A program made the translations under genes and the position numbers. Below are positions 34,825 through 46,098 of a stretch of 64,000 bases of DNA, piece by piece. The stretch spans positions 992,001 to 1,056,000 of the forward strand of contig NZ_FNZG01000001.1 of the NCBI RefSeq assembly GCF_900109195.1, read 5' to 3'. This stretch comes from Pseudooceanicola nitratireducens (GTDB lineage: Bacteria > Pseudomonadota > Alphaproteobacteria > Rhodobacterales > Rhodobacteraceae). Every line of letters starts with the position of its first letter. The first letter of the stretch is position 1. The notes under the pieces are model-generated. The model was not told where the DNA came from, made no database searches, and saw nothing but the letters and a program-made list of their open reading frames with translations.

Positions 34825-35421
34825 CTAGCTGGGCGTGCCGTCGTCCCATTTCAGCTGATCGGCGAAACGCGGGTTCATGAAGACATGGCCCTTCATCTTG
34901 AAATCGCCCAGGCCAATCTTGAACGGCACCTTGTAGTCGTTCCAGGTCTCGAGAAGGATGAACTCATCCCCGTCGACGATGCCCGGAAGCTGTGTGCGCA
35001 GGGTGTTGACGTTGTTGTCGTCCAGCCGCGACGCCACGCCCGAGCCACGGATCTGCGACCAGCGCACGGTGTATTTGTCAGTATCCGCGTCATAGGAAAT
35101 CACCGAAACCCGCATGCCGGGGCTGCTGACCCGGGTCAGCGCCTGGAACAGGGTAAAGGTGCTGTCGACGTAGGTGTCGTTGATCTTCTCGGTTTCGCGG
35201 GAATAAGCGTCGGCCAGGGTAAAGGCCGCCTTCTGGTTCACGCTTTTCATCCGCAGCATATCGAAGAAGGTGAACATGGCCACGTAGGTCCAGATCACCA
35301 GCGGCAGCAGAACGATGGATTCCACCGCGACCGATCCGCGGCTGTCGTCGGCAAAGGCGGAGAGGCGGGCGCGCAGCAGGGCGAAGGGGCGGGGGCGGAA
35401 ACGGGTCATCTCAGCGCTCAT
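34825..35421 (-). CDS. TadE/TadG-like pseudopilin
   Basis: 198 residues. The N-terminal pattern FADDSRGSVAVESIVLLPLV, with a single hydrophobic helix and a Glu after the Gly-Ser, is the TadE-type prepilin signature, processed by a TadV-type peptidase. The soluble periplasmic domain follows. Start at 35421 overlaps the preceding gene's stop by 4 nt. Third gene of the operon; forms a minor component of Flp/Tad pili or of the related secretion machine. Confidence 0.82.
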   Translation of the reverse strand: MSAEMTRFRPRPFALLRARLSAFADDSRGSVAVESIVLLPLVIWTYVAMFTFFDMLRMKSVNQKAAFTLADAYSRETEKINDTYVDSTFTLFQALTRVSSPGMRVSVISYDADTDKYTVRWSQIRGSGVASRLDDNNVNTLRTQLPGIVDGDEFILLETWNDYKVPFKIGLGDFKMKGHVFMNPRFADQLKWDDGTPS

Positions 35422-35960
35422 GGTTCGTTCACGAAGGCCGTGGTCGAGAACAGGGCGACATCGCCGTTCCCGTCTTTGGCCACCTGGTTGCCAAGCCCCA
35501 CGGTCGGGAAGACCGGGGCAATCTTGATGCAGGCGCGCATCACCATCAATTCGTTGCCGCCGCCGTTGACGAAGGCCCGCACCGGAGAGATGTCCTGCGA
35601 CTTGTCGATGCAATCGGCCGACTGCGGCAGTTCGGTGTAGTCGCGCGGGTCCACAGGCTGCATTTCCAGCCGCAGGCTTTCGGCGCAATTGGGCAGGAAC
35701 CCGGCATAGGTGCAGATCTGGTTCTTCACCTTCAGATGGGTCGGATCCTCGATGAACCCCAGGCGCAGGTCGCGCACGGTCATGTCCAGCCCGCGTTCCA
35801 GCATCGTCTGACGAAAGGTCATCATCCCCATCTCGACCGAGGAGAGCATGAACATCAGGAAGACCGGGAACATCACCGCGAAATCCGCGATCATGGCCCC
35901 CTCTTCGTCCCGCAGCCAGCGGGTCAGGCGCGTCTTGATCATCGCTTTCATCCGCATCAC
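35418..35960 (-). CDS. TadE/TadG-like pseudopilin
   Basis: 180 residues: basic leader (MMRMKAMIKTRLTRWLRDEE), GAMIADFAVMFPVFLMFMLS helix with the usual acidic residue, then a Cys-containing periplasmic domain (ICTYAGFLPNCAES). Overlaps both neighbours by 4 nt, so the three Tad genes are tightly coupled. The Glu typical after position +4 is an Asp here (IADFAV). Confidence 0.82.
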   Translation of the reverse strand: MMRMKAMIKTRLTRWLRDEEGAMIADFAVMFPVFLMFMLSSVEMGMMTFRQTMLERGLDMTVRDLRLGFIEDPTHLKVKNQICTYAGFLPNCAESLRLEMQPVDPRDYTELPQSADCIDKSQDISPVRAFVNGGGNELMVMRACIKIAPVFPTVGLGNQVAKDGNGDVALFSTTAFVNEP

Positions 35961-37369
35961 AGGGTCAGCCTCAGTTGCACCAGCTGGCGCGCGATGGACG
36001 AGAAGGCGTCCGAGATGTTCACCCCTTCGACCCGGTAGAAGTGCGACGGTGACGACGCGCAGTCTTCCATGGCCTGGGCCGAGGTGTTGCTGATCTCGAA
36101 CCCGATCGAATAGATCAGGATGCCGTTGTTCTTGGCCGCGTCACAGATGTTCTGCAGCAGCGTGTTCCCCAGGCTCGACGAGTAATAGGTGTCGAACAGG
36201 TCGTCCTGGATGCTGGAATAGACCTGGTTGTCCCAGTCGCTGATCGCATGGCGTGCCCAATGTGCCCGCATGTCCGGGGTGTCATAGGCAAAGTCCTTGA
36301 TCCGCTTGGTCTCGGTGTTCACGCCGTCGGTCATCACCACCAGCACCTTCATGCTCTGAGAGTTGAAGTTGGCGGGACGGTCGCGGAAGACCTCGTCGAT
36401 CAGGCTGTCGTCGACCATGTCGTTGACCAGCGGACGCGCGGCGGGATCCAGCAGGGCTGCCCCCCATTTCACACCGATATGGATCGAGGTCCGTTCGCGG
36501 CCGGTCAGGCGGCCGATCTGGGTCTTCAACGCCTCCCGGTTCTGGCTTAGCGCGGTGATCTGTTCATAGCTCTGCGTCGGGCAGGAGATATAGTTGAAGT
36601 TCCGGTCCACGTGGCTGAAGTGCTGCCCGTGCAGGTAGTGGTCATCGGGCGACACGGCGGTGGTCGAGAAATCGTCGGGCGTGAACTGCACGCAGTAGGA
36701 ATAGTTGTGCAGCTGGCGCACGTTCATGCGCGAAAAGATCTCCCAGCCGGCGTTCACGTCACCGGTATAGGGCACCAGCGACAGCGACACCCGGTTCGAG
36801 GAATCGTCGGTCAGCACGGTGTCGACGAATTCCTTCGCCGCGGTGTGCAGGCGCGTCATGCGGCTGTTTTCATCCATGGAGCCGGAGATATCCAGCACCA
36901 GCGAGACCTCGGAATTGCCATAGGCCTGTTCTGCACGACCGCGCGCCGGAACGGTGAAGGTTTCAAACCCGATGTTCTTCAGGAAGGGGGTCTTCACCTC
37001 GGCCCGCAGGTCGACCATGACCGAGGTGCCGCCGTTCTCGCCGCCGATGGTGATGTCGTCTTCGGTCACATAGGACGCCAGGTCGGCCTTGGCGAAGTAA
37101 TCCATCACGACCTGCTTGGGCAGGATCTGGTTGTCCTTGTGGGCTGCGGCCAGGGCGGACGAATCAATGGTCTGCTGCAGGCGGGTGCGCTCCATCTCGG
37201 TGCGCATCAGGTCCACGCCGATGCCCGCGACAGTGAACATGACCAGCATCATGACCATGACAAGCGCCAGCATCACGCCGTCTTCGGCACGCGAAAACTG
37301 CTTGATTTCCTTGGAAAACCACTGGCGAATCCCGATGGTCATGCCGGGATCTCTGTCTCGTCTGCTCAT
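35957..37369 (-). CDS. TadG-like protein with von Willebrand A domain
   Basis: 470 residues from the ATG at 37369 (AGAGG site). One N-terminal membrane helix (VMLALVMVMMLVMFTVAGIG) of the Flp/TadG type is followed by a VWA domain with MIDAS motif DISGSMDENS (DxSxS), a conserved Thr/Asp (VVMTDGVNTE) and a Cys-bearing insert. TadG proteins anchor or modulate Tad pili; the VWA domain binds a divalent metal and partner protein. First gene of the operon. The remaining tad genes are elsewhere. Confidence 0.85.
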   Translation of the reverse strand: MSRRDRDPGMTIGIRQWFSKEIKQFSRAEDGVMLALVMVMMLVMFTVAGIGVDLMRTEMERTRLQQTIDSSALAAAHKDNQILPKQVVMDYFAKADLASYVTEDDITIGGENGGTSVMVDLRAEVKTPFLKNIGFETFTVPARGRAEQAYGNSEVSLVLDISGSMDENSRMTRLHTAAKEFVDTVLTDDSSNRVSLSLVPYTGDVNAGWEIFSRMNVRQLHNYSYCVQFTPDDFSTTAVSPDDHYLHGQHFSHVDRNFNYISCPTQSYEQITALSQNREALKTQIGRLTGRERTSIHIGVKWGAALLDPAARPLVNDMVDDSLIDEVFRDRPANFNSQSMKVLVVMTDGVNTETKRIKDFAYDTPDMRAHWARHAISDWDNQVYSSIQDDLFDTYYSSSLGNTLLQNICDAAKNNGILIYSIGFEISNTSAQAMEDCASSPSHFYRVEGVNISDAFSSIARQLVQLRLTL

Positions 37370-37709
37370 CTGTCTACCTCTCAGCGCAGCGCCGTACGGG
37401 CCTGGACCCGAAGTGCCGCAAACGCAGCTATGTGAAGGAATTGTTAGCCGTAGAATCGGGCCGAAATGGGGCACGAATGGGGTTCGCCGGTGGTAAGCCC
37501 CCGGGAACATGGGCAGTTGACCCATGGTCAGATGAGTTGAAGAATGGTCCGGACCGGCCCTACCGCCCGGTGGTGACTTTCGGGACTCAGTTTAGAAAAA
37601 GGTTAGACTGTGCCTCTAATTTAAGCACAGAAGCCGCGTTAGGCTGCCCGGTATCGCACGGGCACCCCAGGGTCCGAAGCGGTCTGTCTGCCATACAAGG
37701 AGAAGCAGC
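37370..37709. promoter_or_regulatory. Divergent Tad / glutamate dehydrogenase promoter region with inverted repeat
   Basis: 340 nt between divergent genes. CTGTGC (37608-37613) / GCACAG (37625-37630) with an 11-nt AT-rich centre (N11, CTCTAATTTAA) lies 80 nt before the dehydrogenase start and is a plausible operator. No clear -35/-10 was fixed. Confidence 0.45.
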
Positions 37710-39149
37710 ATGTCAGTTCAGGGTCAGATCCAAGAACCGACCTTCCGTCAAAGCGTCGACCTCATGTTCAACCGCGCCGTTGGTCTGATGGACCTGGCCC
37801 CGGGGCTTGAGGAAAAGATACGGGTCTGCAACGCGACCTACACGGTACGCTTCGGGGTCCGGCTGCGCGGTCAGATCCAGACCTTCACCGGCTACCGGTC
37901 GGTGCATTCCGAACACATGGAGCCGGTCAAGGGCGGCATCCGTTACGCCATGTCCGTCAACCAGGATGAGGTCGAGGCGCTGGCGGCGCTGATGACCTAC
38001 AAATGCGCCCTGGTCGAGGCCCCGTTTGGCGGCTCCAAGGGCGGGCTCTGTGTCGATCCGCGGGAATGGGAAGAACATGAACTGGAACAGATCACCCGCC
38101 GCTTTGCCTATGAGCTGGCCAAGCGCGACCTGATCCACCCCGCGCAGAACGTGCCCGCGCCCGACATGGGCACCGGCGAACGGGAAATGGCCTGGATCGC
38201 GGACCAGTACCGCCGCATGAACACCACCGACATCAACGCCGCCGCCTGTGTCACCGGCAAGCCGACCAATGCGGGCGGCATCCAGGGCCGGGTCGAGGCG
38301 ACGGGCAGGGGGGTGCAATACGCCCTGCGCGAATTCTTCCGCGAGGCGCGCGATGTGGCCGCCGCCAACATGTCCGGCACGCTCGAAGGCAAGACGGTCA
38401 TCGTGCAGGGCCTGGGCAACGTGGGCTATCACGCCGCGCATTTCCTGCAGTCCGAGGATGGCTGCACCATCAAGGCGATCATCGAACACGACGGCGCGCT
38501 GCTGGATCACCGCGGCCTTGACGTGGAAAAGGTGCGCGAATGGATCAACAAGCACGGCGGCGTCACCGGCTATCCCGATGCGCGCCATTTCGAAGACGGC
38601 TCCATGCTGCTGGAAGAGGAATGCGACATCCTGATTCCCGCCGCGATGGAGGCGGTGATCAACCTCTCCAACGCCGAGAACATCAAGGCCAAGCTGATCA
38701 TCGAGGCCGCGAATGGCCCGATCACCGCCGGTGCCGATACGATCCTGCGCGAAAAGGGGGTGATGATCATTCCCGATCTTTACGCCAACGCCGGCGGTGT
38801 GACGGTGTCCTATTTCGAATGGGTCAAGAACCTCAGCCACATCCGCTTTGGCCGGATGCAGCGCCGCCAGGAAGAGGCCCGGCACGAGCTGATCGTGAAG
38901 GAACTGGAACGTCTGGACCGCTACCTGGGCAATGCCTGGACCCTGTCGCCGGACTTCAAGACCAAGTACCTGCGCGGCGCGGATGAACTGGAATTGGTGC
39001 GCTCAGGCCTCGACGACACGATGCGCGGGGCCTTTGAATCGATGCGCGCGATCTATCACAACCGTGCCGACGTCACCGATTACCGCACCGCCGCCTATAT
39101 CGTCGGGATTGAACGTGTCGCGGCCAGCTACCGCGCCAAGGGGCTGTAA
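37710..39149 (+). CDS. gdhA: Glu/Leu/Phe/Val dehydrogenase (glutamate dehydrogenase)
   Basis: 479 residues. The substrate-side motif is ALMTYKCALVEAPFGGSKGG, with the catalytic Lys in the FGGxKGG-type glycine loop, and KGGIRYAMSVNQDEVEALAA upstream. The dinucleotide domain has VQGLGNVGYHAAHFL (GxGxxG). It interconverts glutamate and 2-oxoglutarate plus ammonia; cofactor preference is not clear from sequence. The AAGGAG site supports the ATG. A GC hairpin at 39175-39198 (CGGGGCGGGAC / GTCCTGCCCCG) follows but lacks a T run. Confidence 0.9.
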   Translation: MSVQGQIQEPTFRQSVDLMFNRAVGLMDLAPGLEEKIRVCNATYTVRFGVRLRGQIQTFTGYRSVHSEHMEPVKGGIRYAMSVNQDEVEALAALMTYKCALVEAPFGGSKGGLCVDPREWEEHELEQITRRFAYELAKRDLIHPAQNVPAPDMGTGEREMAWIADQYRRMNTTDINAAACVTGKPTNAGGIQGRVEATGRGVQYALREFFREARDVAAANMSGTLEGKTVIVQGLGNVGYHAAHFLQSEDGCTIKAIIEHDGALLDHRGLDVEKVREWINKHGGVTGYPDARHFEDGSMLLEEECDILIPAAMEAVINLSNAENIKAKLIIEAANGPITAGADTILREKGVMIIPDLYANAGGVTVSYFEWVKNLSHIRFGRMQRRQEEARHELIVKELERLDRYLGNAWTLSPDFKTKYLRGADELELVRSGLDDTMRGAFESMRAIYHNRADVTDYRTAAYIVGIERVAASYRAKGL

Positions 39150-39225
39150 CAGGATCCGCGTTGCGCGGGCGGCTCGGGGCGGGACGTGTCCTGCCCCGGG
39201 CGTTAGGCCCGGCCGCCTGTTGTCC

Positions 39226-39984
39226 TCACTCGGCGAACAGCATGTCCGCCAGCCCGGTCAGCACATAGGTAAAGTGGTGGTCGATGCCGTTGGCGCGCTC
39301 CAGATCCACCGACAGCCAGGTCGCATCGCCACCAAGCGCATTCCAGGCCCGTTTCATCATCCAGATCGGCACATAGGCGGTGACAACGGCCACGCGTTCC
39401 GTCCGGTCGGGCGGGGTGTCACAGTCCTGTGGCAGCCCGCGCGCGACCGAGGCCATGTCGGCATAACAGCTTACATAGACATAGCCGGTATAGCTGAAGG
39501 CCCCGTAGGTCCGGCTGAACGAGGCGTCGAGTAATCCACCGAAGGCCTCTCCCTTTTTCAGGCTCAGGCCGGTGACGTCGACGATCGGGTTGGACGCATA
39601 TTTCACGTCCTCCAGGTCGATGACGAAATCGAACTGGATCGCCGCGTCGTTCCAGGTCAGATGCGCGCAGCTCATCTGCGGGCGGGGGGTGCTGCCGGCC
39701 GCGGTCTGGCAGTCGTCATGCCTGATGTACTGCGGGTCCAGAGGCGCAGTCTGCGTGCGGAAATCCAGCTTCGGGGCCTCGACCCGTCCGCCCCAGCTTA
39801 GCGTTGCGGCGGCAAAATCGCGGGTGAACATGTAGGGGCTGTCGAACTGCGCCCCGCGTTCGGACCGGTCCGTGCCATGGGTGGCGCGGGGCACCCATTC
39901 CGCAAGGGCAGGTGTGGCGGTCGATGCCGCCAGACTTAGGCCGGTCAGGCATCCGGCAAGCAGGCTTTTGGTCAGGCGCGTCAT
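39226..39984 (-). CDS. Secreted hypothetical protein
   Basis: 252 residues from the ATG at 39984 (AAAGGAT upstream). A signal peptide (about 1-28, LAASTATPALA) is followed by a beta-rich domain with four or more Cys (HDDCQTAAGS, QMSCAHLTW, VSCYADM, PQDCDTP) likely forming disulfides in the periplasm. No family recognised. It converges with the glutamate dehydrogenase gene. Confidence 0.7.
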   Translation of the reverse strand: MTRLTKSLLAGCLTGLSLAASTATPALAEWVPRATHGTDRSERGAQFDSPYMFTRDFAAATLSWGGRVEAPKLDFRTQTAPLDPQYIRHDDCQTAAGSTPRPQMSCAHLTWNDAAIQFDFVIDLEDVKYASNPIVDVTGLSLKKGEAFGGLLDASFSRTYGAFSYTGYVYVSCYADMASVARGLPQDCDTPPDRTERVAVVTAYVPIWMMKRAWNALGGDATWLSVDLERANGIDHHFTYVLTGLADMLFAE

Positions 39985-40176
39985 CTGAAATCCTTTTTGA
40001 AACCGCACGAACTGAGCCCGGAATTTTTCCACCTGACAAGAGAGATTGCAGCACAGCCGCTTTTCCGGTCGCCGCCGCCGGAAACCACGCCGCACGATTA
40101 GGGCTTGCCGCCGGCGCGGGCGCGACCCATATCAAGCGCGCTGGACACCCCCCCAACAAGCCCTGATACTTGCCCC

Positions 40177-42123
40177 ATGAGTCTGCCTCCCGGTTTCCTC
40201 GACGAATTGCGCAATCGCGTCAGCCTGTCCACGATCGTGGGCAAGAAGGTCATGTGGGATCAGCGCAAGTCCAACCAGGCCAAGGGCGACTGGTGGGCCC
40301 CATGCCCCTTCCATCAGGAAAAATCCGCGTCTTTTCATGTGGATGACCGCAAGGGGTTCTATTACTGCTTTGGCTGTCACGCCAAGGGCGACGCCATCAG
40401 CTTTCTCAAGGACAATGAAAACATGTCCTTCATGGAGGCGGTCGAGGTCCTGGCCCAGGAGGCCGGGATGCAGATGCCGGCGCGCGACCCCCGCGCGGCC
40501 CAGAAGGCCGAAAAGCGTGCCGAACTGGCCGATGTCATGGACATGGCGGTGCGGTACTATCGCATGATGCTGAATTCGGGCGCGGCGGCGGATGCTCGCG
40601 CCTATCTCGATCGGCGGGGCATGACGCGCGACCAGATCGAAAGGTTCGAGATCGGTTTTGCGCCCGAGGGCTGGCAGGGCCTCTGGGATCATCTGATCGG
40701 CAAGAACGTCCCGCCCGAACTGATCCTGAAGGCCGGGCTGGCCAAGCCCTCGGACCGGGGGCGCAACCCCTATGACGTCTTCCGCAACCGGATCATGTTC
40801 CCCATCCGCGACGCGCGCGGCCGCTGCATCGCCTTTGGCGCGCGGGCGATGGATCCGAACGACAAGGCCAAGTACCTCAACTCGCCCGAGACTGAACTGT
40901 TCGACAAGGGCCGCAGCCTGTACAACCACGGCCCGGCGCGCGAAGCGGCGGGCAAGGGCAAGCCGCTGATCGTGGCCGAAGGCTATATGGACGTGATCGC
41001 CCTGGCCTCGAACGGGTTCGAAGGCGCGGTCGCCCCGCTTGGCACCGCCGTGACCGAACATCAGCTGGCGATGCTCTGGGCGATCAGCCCCGAACCGATC
41101 ATCGCGCTGGATGGCGACACTGCCGGGATGCGCGCCGCGATGCGCACCATGCATGTGGCGCTGCCCCTGATGGAGGCGGGCAAATCGCTGCGCTTTGCCC
41201 TGCTGCCCGAAGGCAAGGACCCCGACGACCTGATCAAGGGCGACGGGGCCGAGGCGATGCAGAAGGTGATCGACGGGGCCTTCCCGCTGGTCGATCTGAT
41301 GTGGCGCGAGGCGACGGAAGGCAAAAGCTTTGACAGCCCCGAACGCCGCGCCGCGCTGGACCGCGACCTGCGCAATGCCATTAAGCGGATCCCCGATCCG
41401 TCCCTGCGCCACCACTATGGCGAGGCGATCAAGGAACTGCGCTATCAGCTGTTCCGCCCGCAGCGCAGTGGTGGCGGCGGCGGCAAGGGCTGGAACCCGC
41501 GCAAGAAATTGCCGCCGACCCGGTCCACGACCAAGGCGTCTTTCCTGACCTCGGGCGGTCCCCAGGCCGAGGAACACCTGCGTGAAGCGGTGATCCTGGC
41601 CACCGTGATCGCCACCCCCGAGGCCGCCCAGGGGTTCGAAGGCCAGCTAGAGCTGATGGAGTGCATGGATCCCGACCACGCCCGCATGCGCGACGTGATC
41701 CTGCGCAGCTATCACGCGGGCAGCGACGGGGTGCGCGACGCGATTTGTGACGCCCTCGGCCCCGAGCGTCTTGATTACCTCATGGGCCAACCCCATGTGG
41801 CTATCTGCCCGACGGTCCGAAGCCCGGGCGATCTGGACCGCGCCCGCATGACCCTGGCCGAGGAACTGGCCAAGCTGAAAGCCCGCAGGGGCCTGGCCGA
41901 AGAGATCGCCGAAGCCGAGGAAGAGCTGTCCGGCGCCGCGGACGAGGCCGTCACCTACCGTCTGAGCCATGCCGCCGAGGCCGCCAATCGCGCGGTTCAG
42001 CCGGTGCACAAGGACAAGGGCGACTATGAGATCGGCCAGAACGGGGCGCGAATCAGCCGGGACGAAAAGGGCGCATTGGACGCGCTTCTGGAAACGATTC
42101 GCTTCGATAAGGGCCGGAACTGA
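40177..42123 (+). CDS. dnaG: DNA primase DnaG
   Basis: 648 residues. The N-terminal zinc finger is CPFH-x-CFGC-type (APCPFHQEKSASFHV, YYCFGCHAKGDA). The TOPRIM core has IVAEGYMDVIAL and ALDGDTAGMRAA. The C-terminal helicase-binding part is Ala/Glu-rich. It makes RNA primers at the fork with DnaB. The ATG at 40177 matches the family start (MSLPPGFLDELRNRVSLS). Followed by rpoD as in most proteobacteria, without rpsU between. Confidence 0.97.
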   Translation: MSLPPGFLDELRNRVSLSTIVGKKVMWDQRKSNQAKGDWWAPCPFHQEKSASFHVDDRKGFYYCFGCHAKGDAISFLKDNENMSFMEAVEVLAQEAGMQMPARDPRAAQKAEKRAELADVMDMAVRYYRMMLNSGAAADARAYLDRRGMTRDQIERFEIGFAPEGWQGLWDHLIGKNVPPELILKAGLAKPSDRGRNPYDVFRNRIMFPIRDARGRCIAFGARAMDPNDKAKYLNSPETELFDKGRSLYNHGPAREAAGKGKPLIVAEGYMDVIALASNGFEGAVAPLGTAVTEHQLAMLWAISPEPIIALDGDTAGMRAAMRTMHVALPLMEAGKSLRFALLPEGKDPDDLIKGDGAEAMQKVIDGAFPLVDLMWREATEGKSFDSPERRAALDRDLRNAIKRIPDPSLRHHYGEAIKELRYQLFRPQRSGGGGGKGWNPRKKLPPTRSTTKASFLTSGGPQAEEHLREAVILATVIATPEAAQGFEGQLELMECMDPDHARMRDVILRSYHAGSDGVRDAICDALGPERLDYLMGQPHVAICPTVRSPGDLDRARMTLAEELAKLKARRGLAEEIAEAEEELSGAADEAVTYRLSHAAEAANRAVQPVHKDKGDYEIGQNGARISRDEKGALDALLETIRFDKGRN

Positions 42124-42177
42124 GCGATTTGGGTAACGGATCCCTAAAGAAATAACGTTAATTGGGTGTGCGTCGGC

Positions 42178-42214
42178 GCGAATCACGCTATTGATTCGGT
42201 CAAGCGAATCACGC
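42178..42214. repeat. Direct repeat GCGAATCACGC in the rpoD leader
   Basis: Two exact 11-bp copies (42178-42188, 42204-42214), 26 nt apart, with GATTCG between them in the opposite sense. Located in the 136-nt dnaG-rpoD spacer, where rpoD promoters and their regulators act. Confidence 0.6.
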
Positions 42215-42259
42215 CCGACCCGTGTGCGCAGAACGCGACACGAGAGAGAGGAGCAGAGC

Positions 42260-44245
<1,986 letters not shown>

Positions 44246-44275
44246 GCGGCCAGCAGGCTGCCATATAGATAAACA

Positions 44276-44302
44276 GGGGCGGTCCATTGGGCCGCCCTTT
44301 TT
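44276..44302 (+). terminator. Terminator of rpoD
   Basis: Stem GGGCGG (44277-44282) / CCGCCC (44292-44297) followed by TTTTT. Confidence 0.75.
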
Positions 44303-44432
44303 GCACTCTCGTGCGCGAAATTTATCCAGTTTTCCTATGCGCGCGGTGCGGCGATGAAGGCACTTTCAATTCCGCAATCCATGCATTACGAAATTCGATA
44401 CTGTCTATACTTTTTCAATCGAGATTAACCAC

Positions 44433-45074
44433 ATGTTCAAAAAACTGATGGCCGCTGCGGTCCTTGCTACCATCGCGACTGCTGCCTCTGCCGCCCCGAC
44501 CGAGCTGTTCTTTGATGACTTCGACAGCAACAGCAACATCCCCGGCGGCAACGCAACCCCCACTGGATGGAGCGTCAGCGGTGGCACGGTCGATATTGTT
44601 GGCCCGCCGTCCTATTTTCCCACGATCTGTGCCGCCGGTGCGATCAACTGTATCGACATGGATGGCTCCTCCGGCAACGCCGGTCGTCTGACCAGCAATG
44701 CCAGCTTCAGCCTGCTGGCTGGCGTCGAGTACACGCTCAGCTTTGACTACAGCTGGAACTGGCATATGCAGGGGAACCCAAACACCATGACCTTTGGTGT
44801 CGGCGGGTTCTCGGACAGCCTGACGACGAACGGCACGCGCACGGCCTATGTCCACAAGCCCTACACGGCCCTGTCGTTTTCCTTCATCGGCAACGGCTCC
44901 TTTGGGTCGATCTTCTTCGATCATCAGGGTGGTGACAACGGCGGTATCGTGATCGACAACGTCCGTCTGGTTGGTGAACTTGGCCAGACGGCCCCGGCCG
45001 TTCCGCTGCCCGCCGGTGCGCCACTGATCCTGACGGCCCTTGCTGGCCTTGGCCTGCTGCGTCGTCGCGGCTAA
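44433..45074 (+). CDS. VPLPA-CTERM sorted exported protein
   Basis: 213 residues. Signal peptide (1-21, AAASA type), then a beta-sandwich lectin-like domain (FFDDFDSNSNIPGGNATPTG, with IDMDGSSGNAGRL). The C-terminus is VPLPAGAPLILTALAGLGLL followed by RRRG: a VPLPA motif, a hydrophobic helix and an Arg cluster, the exosortase-dependent sorting signal common in Rhodobacterales. Probably released to or anchored at the cell surface. No exosortase gene is in the window. Confidence 0.85.
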   Translation: MFKKLMAAAVLATIATAASAAPTELFFDDFDSNSNIPGGNATPTGWSVSGGTVDIVGPPSYFPTICAAGAINCIDMDGSSGNAGRLTSNASFSLLAGVEYTLSFDYSWNWHMQGNPNTMTFGVGGFSDSLTTNGTRTAYVHKPYTALSFSFIGNGSFGSIFFDHQGGDNGGIVIDNVRLVGELGQTAPAVPLPAGAPLILTALAGLGLLRRRG

Positions 45075-45098
45075 GCGCGACTGAAGTAAACCAGAAAA

Positions 45099-45127
45099 CC
45101 TTTCGCGCCCTTTTTCGGCGCGAAAGG
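45099..45127. terminator. Long hairpin after the VPLPA-CTERM gene
   Basis: Perfect 11-bp arms CCTTTCGCGCC / GGCGCGAAAGG with a 7-nt loop. No T run on the plus strand, so termination on that strand is uncertain. Confidence 0.5.
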
Positions 45128-45175
45128 GAACCGGTGCCTCGGGCCCTGGGTTGTCCCCCAAAGCAGGAGGGACCC

Positions 45176-45514
45176 ATGCCGTACCGCACCCCAGTTTCAT
45201 CCACGCCGAAATCGCTGGCCGCCCGATCGGGTCTGGCCTTGGCCGCCTTGGGTCTGATGGTAACCGGAGCCATGGCCAATTTGCCGCCCGATCCCGTGAA
45301 CAGCCGCAGCCCAATCCTGACCCCGGTGAGTGATGAGATCGTGACGATCAAGGTCTCGGCCGATGAAATCGACGCCTGCCGCGCGACGCTGGCCGACGTG
45401 CTGGGTGCGCCACTGAAGGCCCCGATGACGCCGGACGCACATGATTTCGACAGTGTCGGGGGCGCGCTGCCCTTGCCGATGGTGCAATGCGTTGTCGAGG
45501 CCCGCGCCGACTGA
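45176..45514 (+). CDS. Small exported hypothetical protein
   Basis: 112 residues from the ATG at 45176, which has AGGAGGGA upstream (in-frame ATG at 45134 lacks one). A signal peptide (about 1-35: SGLALAALGLMVTGAMA) precedes a short acidic domain with two Cys (DACRATL, MVQCVVE). No family recognised. Confidence 0.65.
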   Translation: MPYRTPVSSTPKSLAARSGLALAALGLMVTGAMANLPPDPVNSRSPILTPVSDEIVTIKVSADEIDACRATLADVLGAPLKAPMTPDAHDFDSVGGALPLPMVQCVVEARAD

Positions 45515-45586
45515 GCTCCCGGCCTGGCCAACCCAGCCACGCTGACAACGCTGGACCCGGGGCAGGCGCAGCGCCATAACGGCCCT

Positions 45587-46000
45587 ATGCAGACGACCTT
45601 CACCCTTCCGACCAGAGGCCCCGGCCTCTACGAATTCACCCGCGAGATCCGCGCCTGGACCGCGGGGCAGGGCGACGGTCTTCTGACGCTGTTCATCCGC
45701 CATACCTCGGCCAGCCTGCTGGTGATGGAGAACGCGGACCCAGAGGTCCGCACCGACATGACGGCCTTCTTCCACCGCCTTGTTCCACCGACCACCGATC
45801 CCGCCATGTCCTACCTGACCCACACCTACGAGGGGCCGGACGACATGCCCGCCCATATCAAATCCGCCCTTATGCCAGTCAGCTTGTCGATCCCGGTCGA
45901 AAAGGGCGTGCCAAGGCTGGGAACATGGCAGGGGATCTACGTGGTCGAGCATCGAAATGCCCCGCAGAACCGCCAGGTTGCCGCATATTTCGGGAACTGA
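45587..46000 (+). CDS. YjbQ-family protein (UPF0047)
   Basis: 137 residues. Family signatures: LFIRHTSASLLVMENADPEV near the middle and LGTWQGIYVVEHR near the C-terminus. Members are small trimeric metal-binding enzymes; some have thiamine-phosphate synthase activity that is secondary in vivo, so the physiological role is open. Stands alone before nrdR. Confidence 0.9.
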   Translation: MQTTFTLPTRGPGLYEFTREIRAWTAGQGDGLLTLFIRHTSASLLVMENADPEVRTDMTAFFHRLVPPTTDPAMSYLTHTYEGPDDMPAHIKSALMPVSLSIPVEKGVPRLGTWQGIYVVEHRNAPQNRQVAAYFGN

Positions 46001-46098
46001 ATTCGCCTCTACCCAATCCCTTGCGGCTGCCCTATAGTGGCTGTGGATAAATTGGGGGAACCCCCATCAGGCGGCTGGGAATAGGGGAATTTTAGGCT

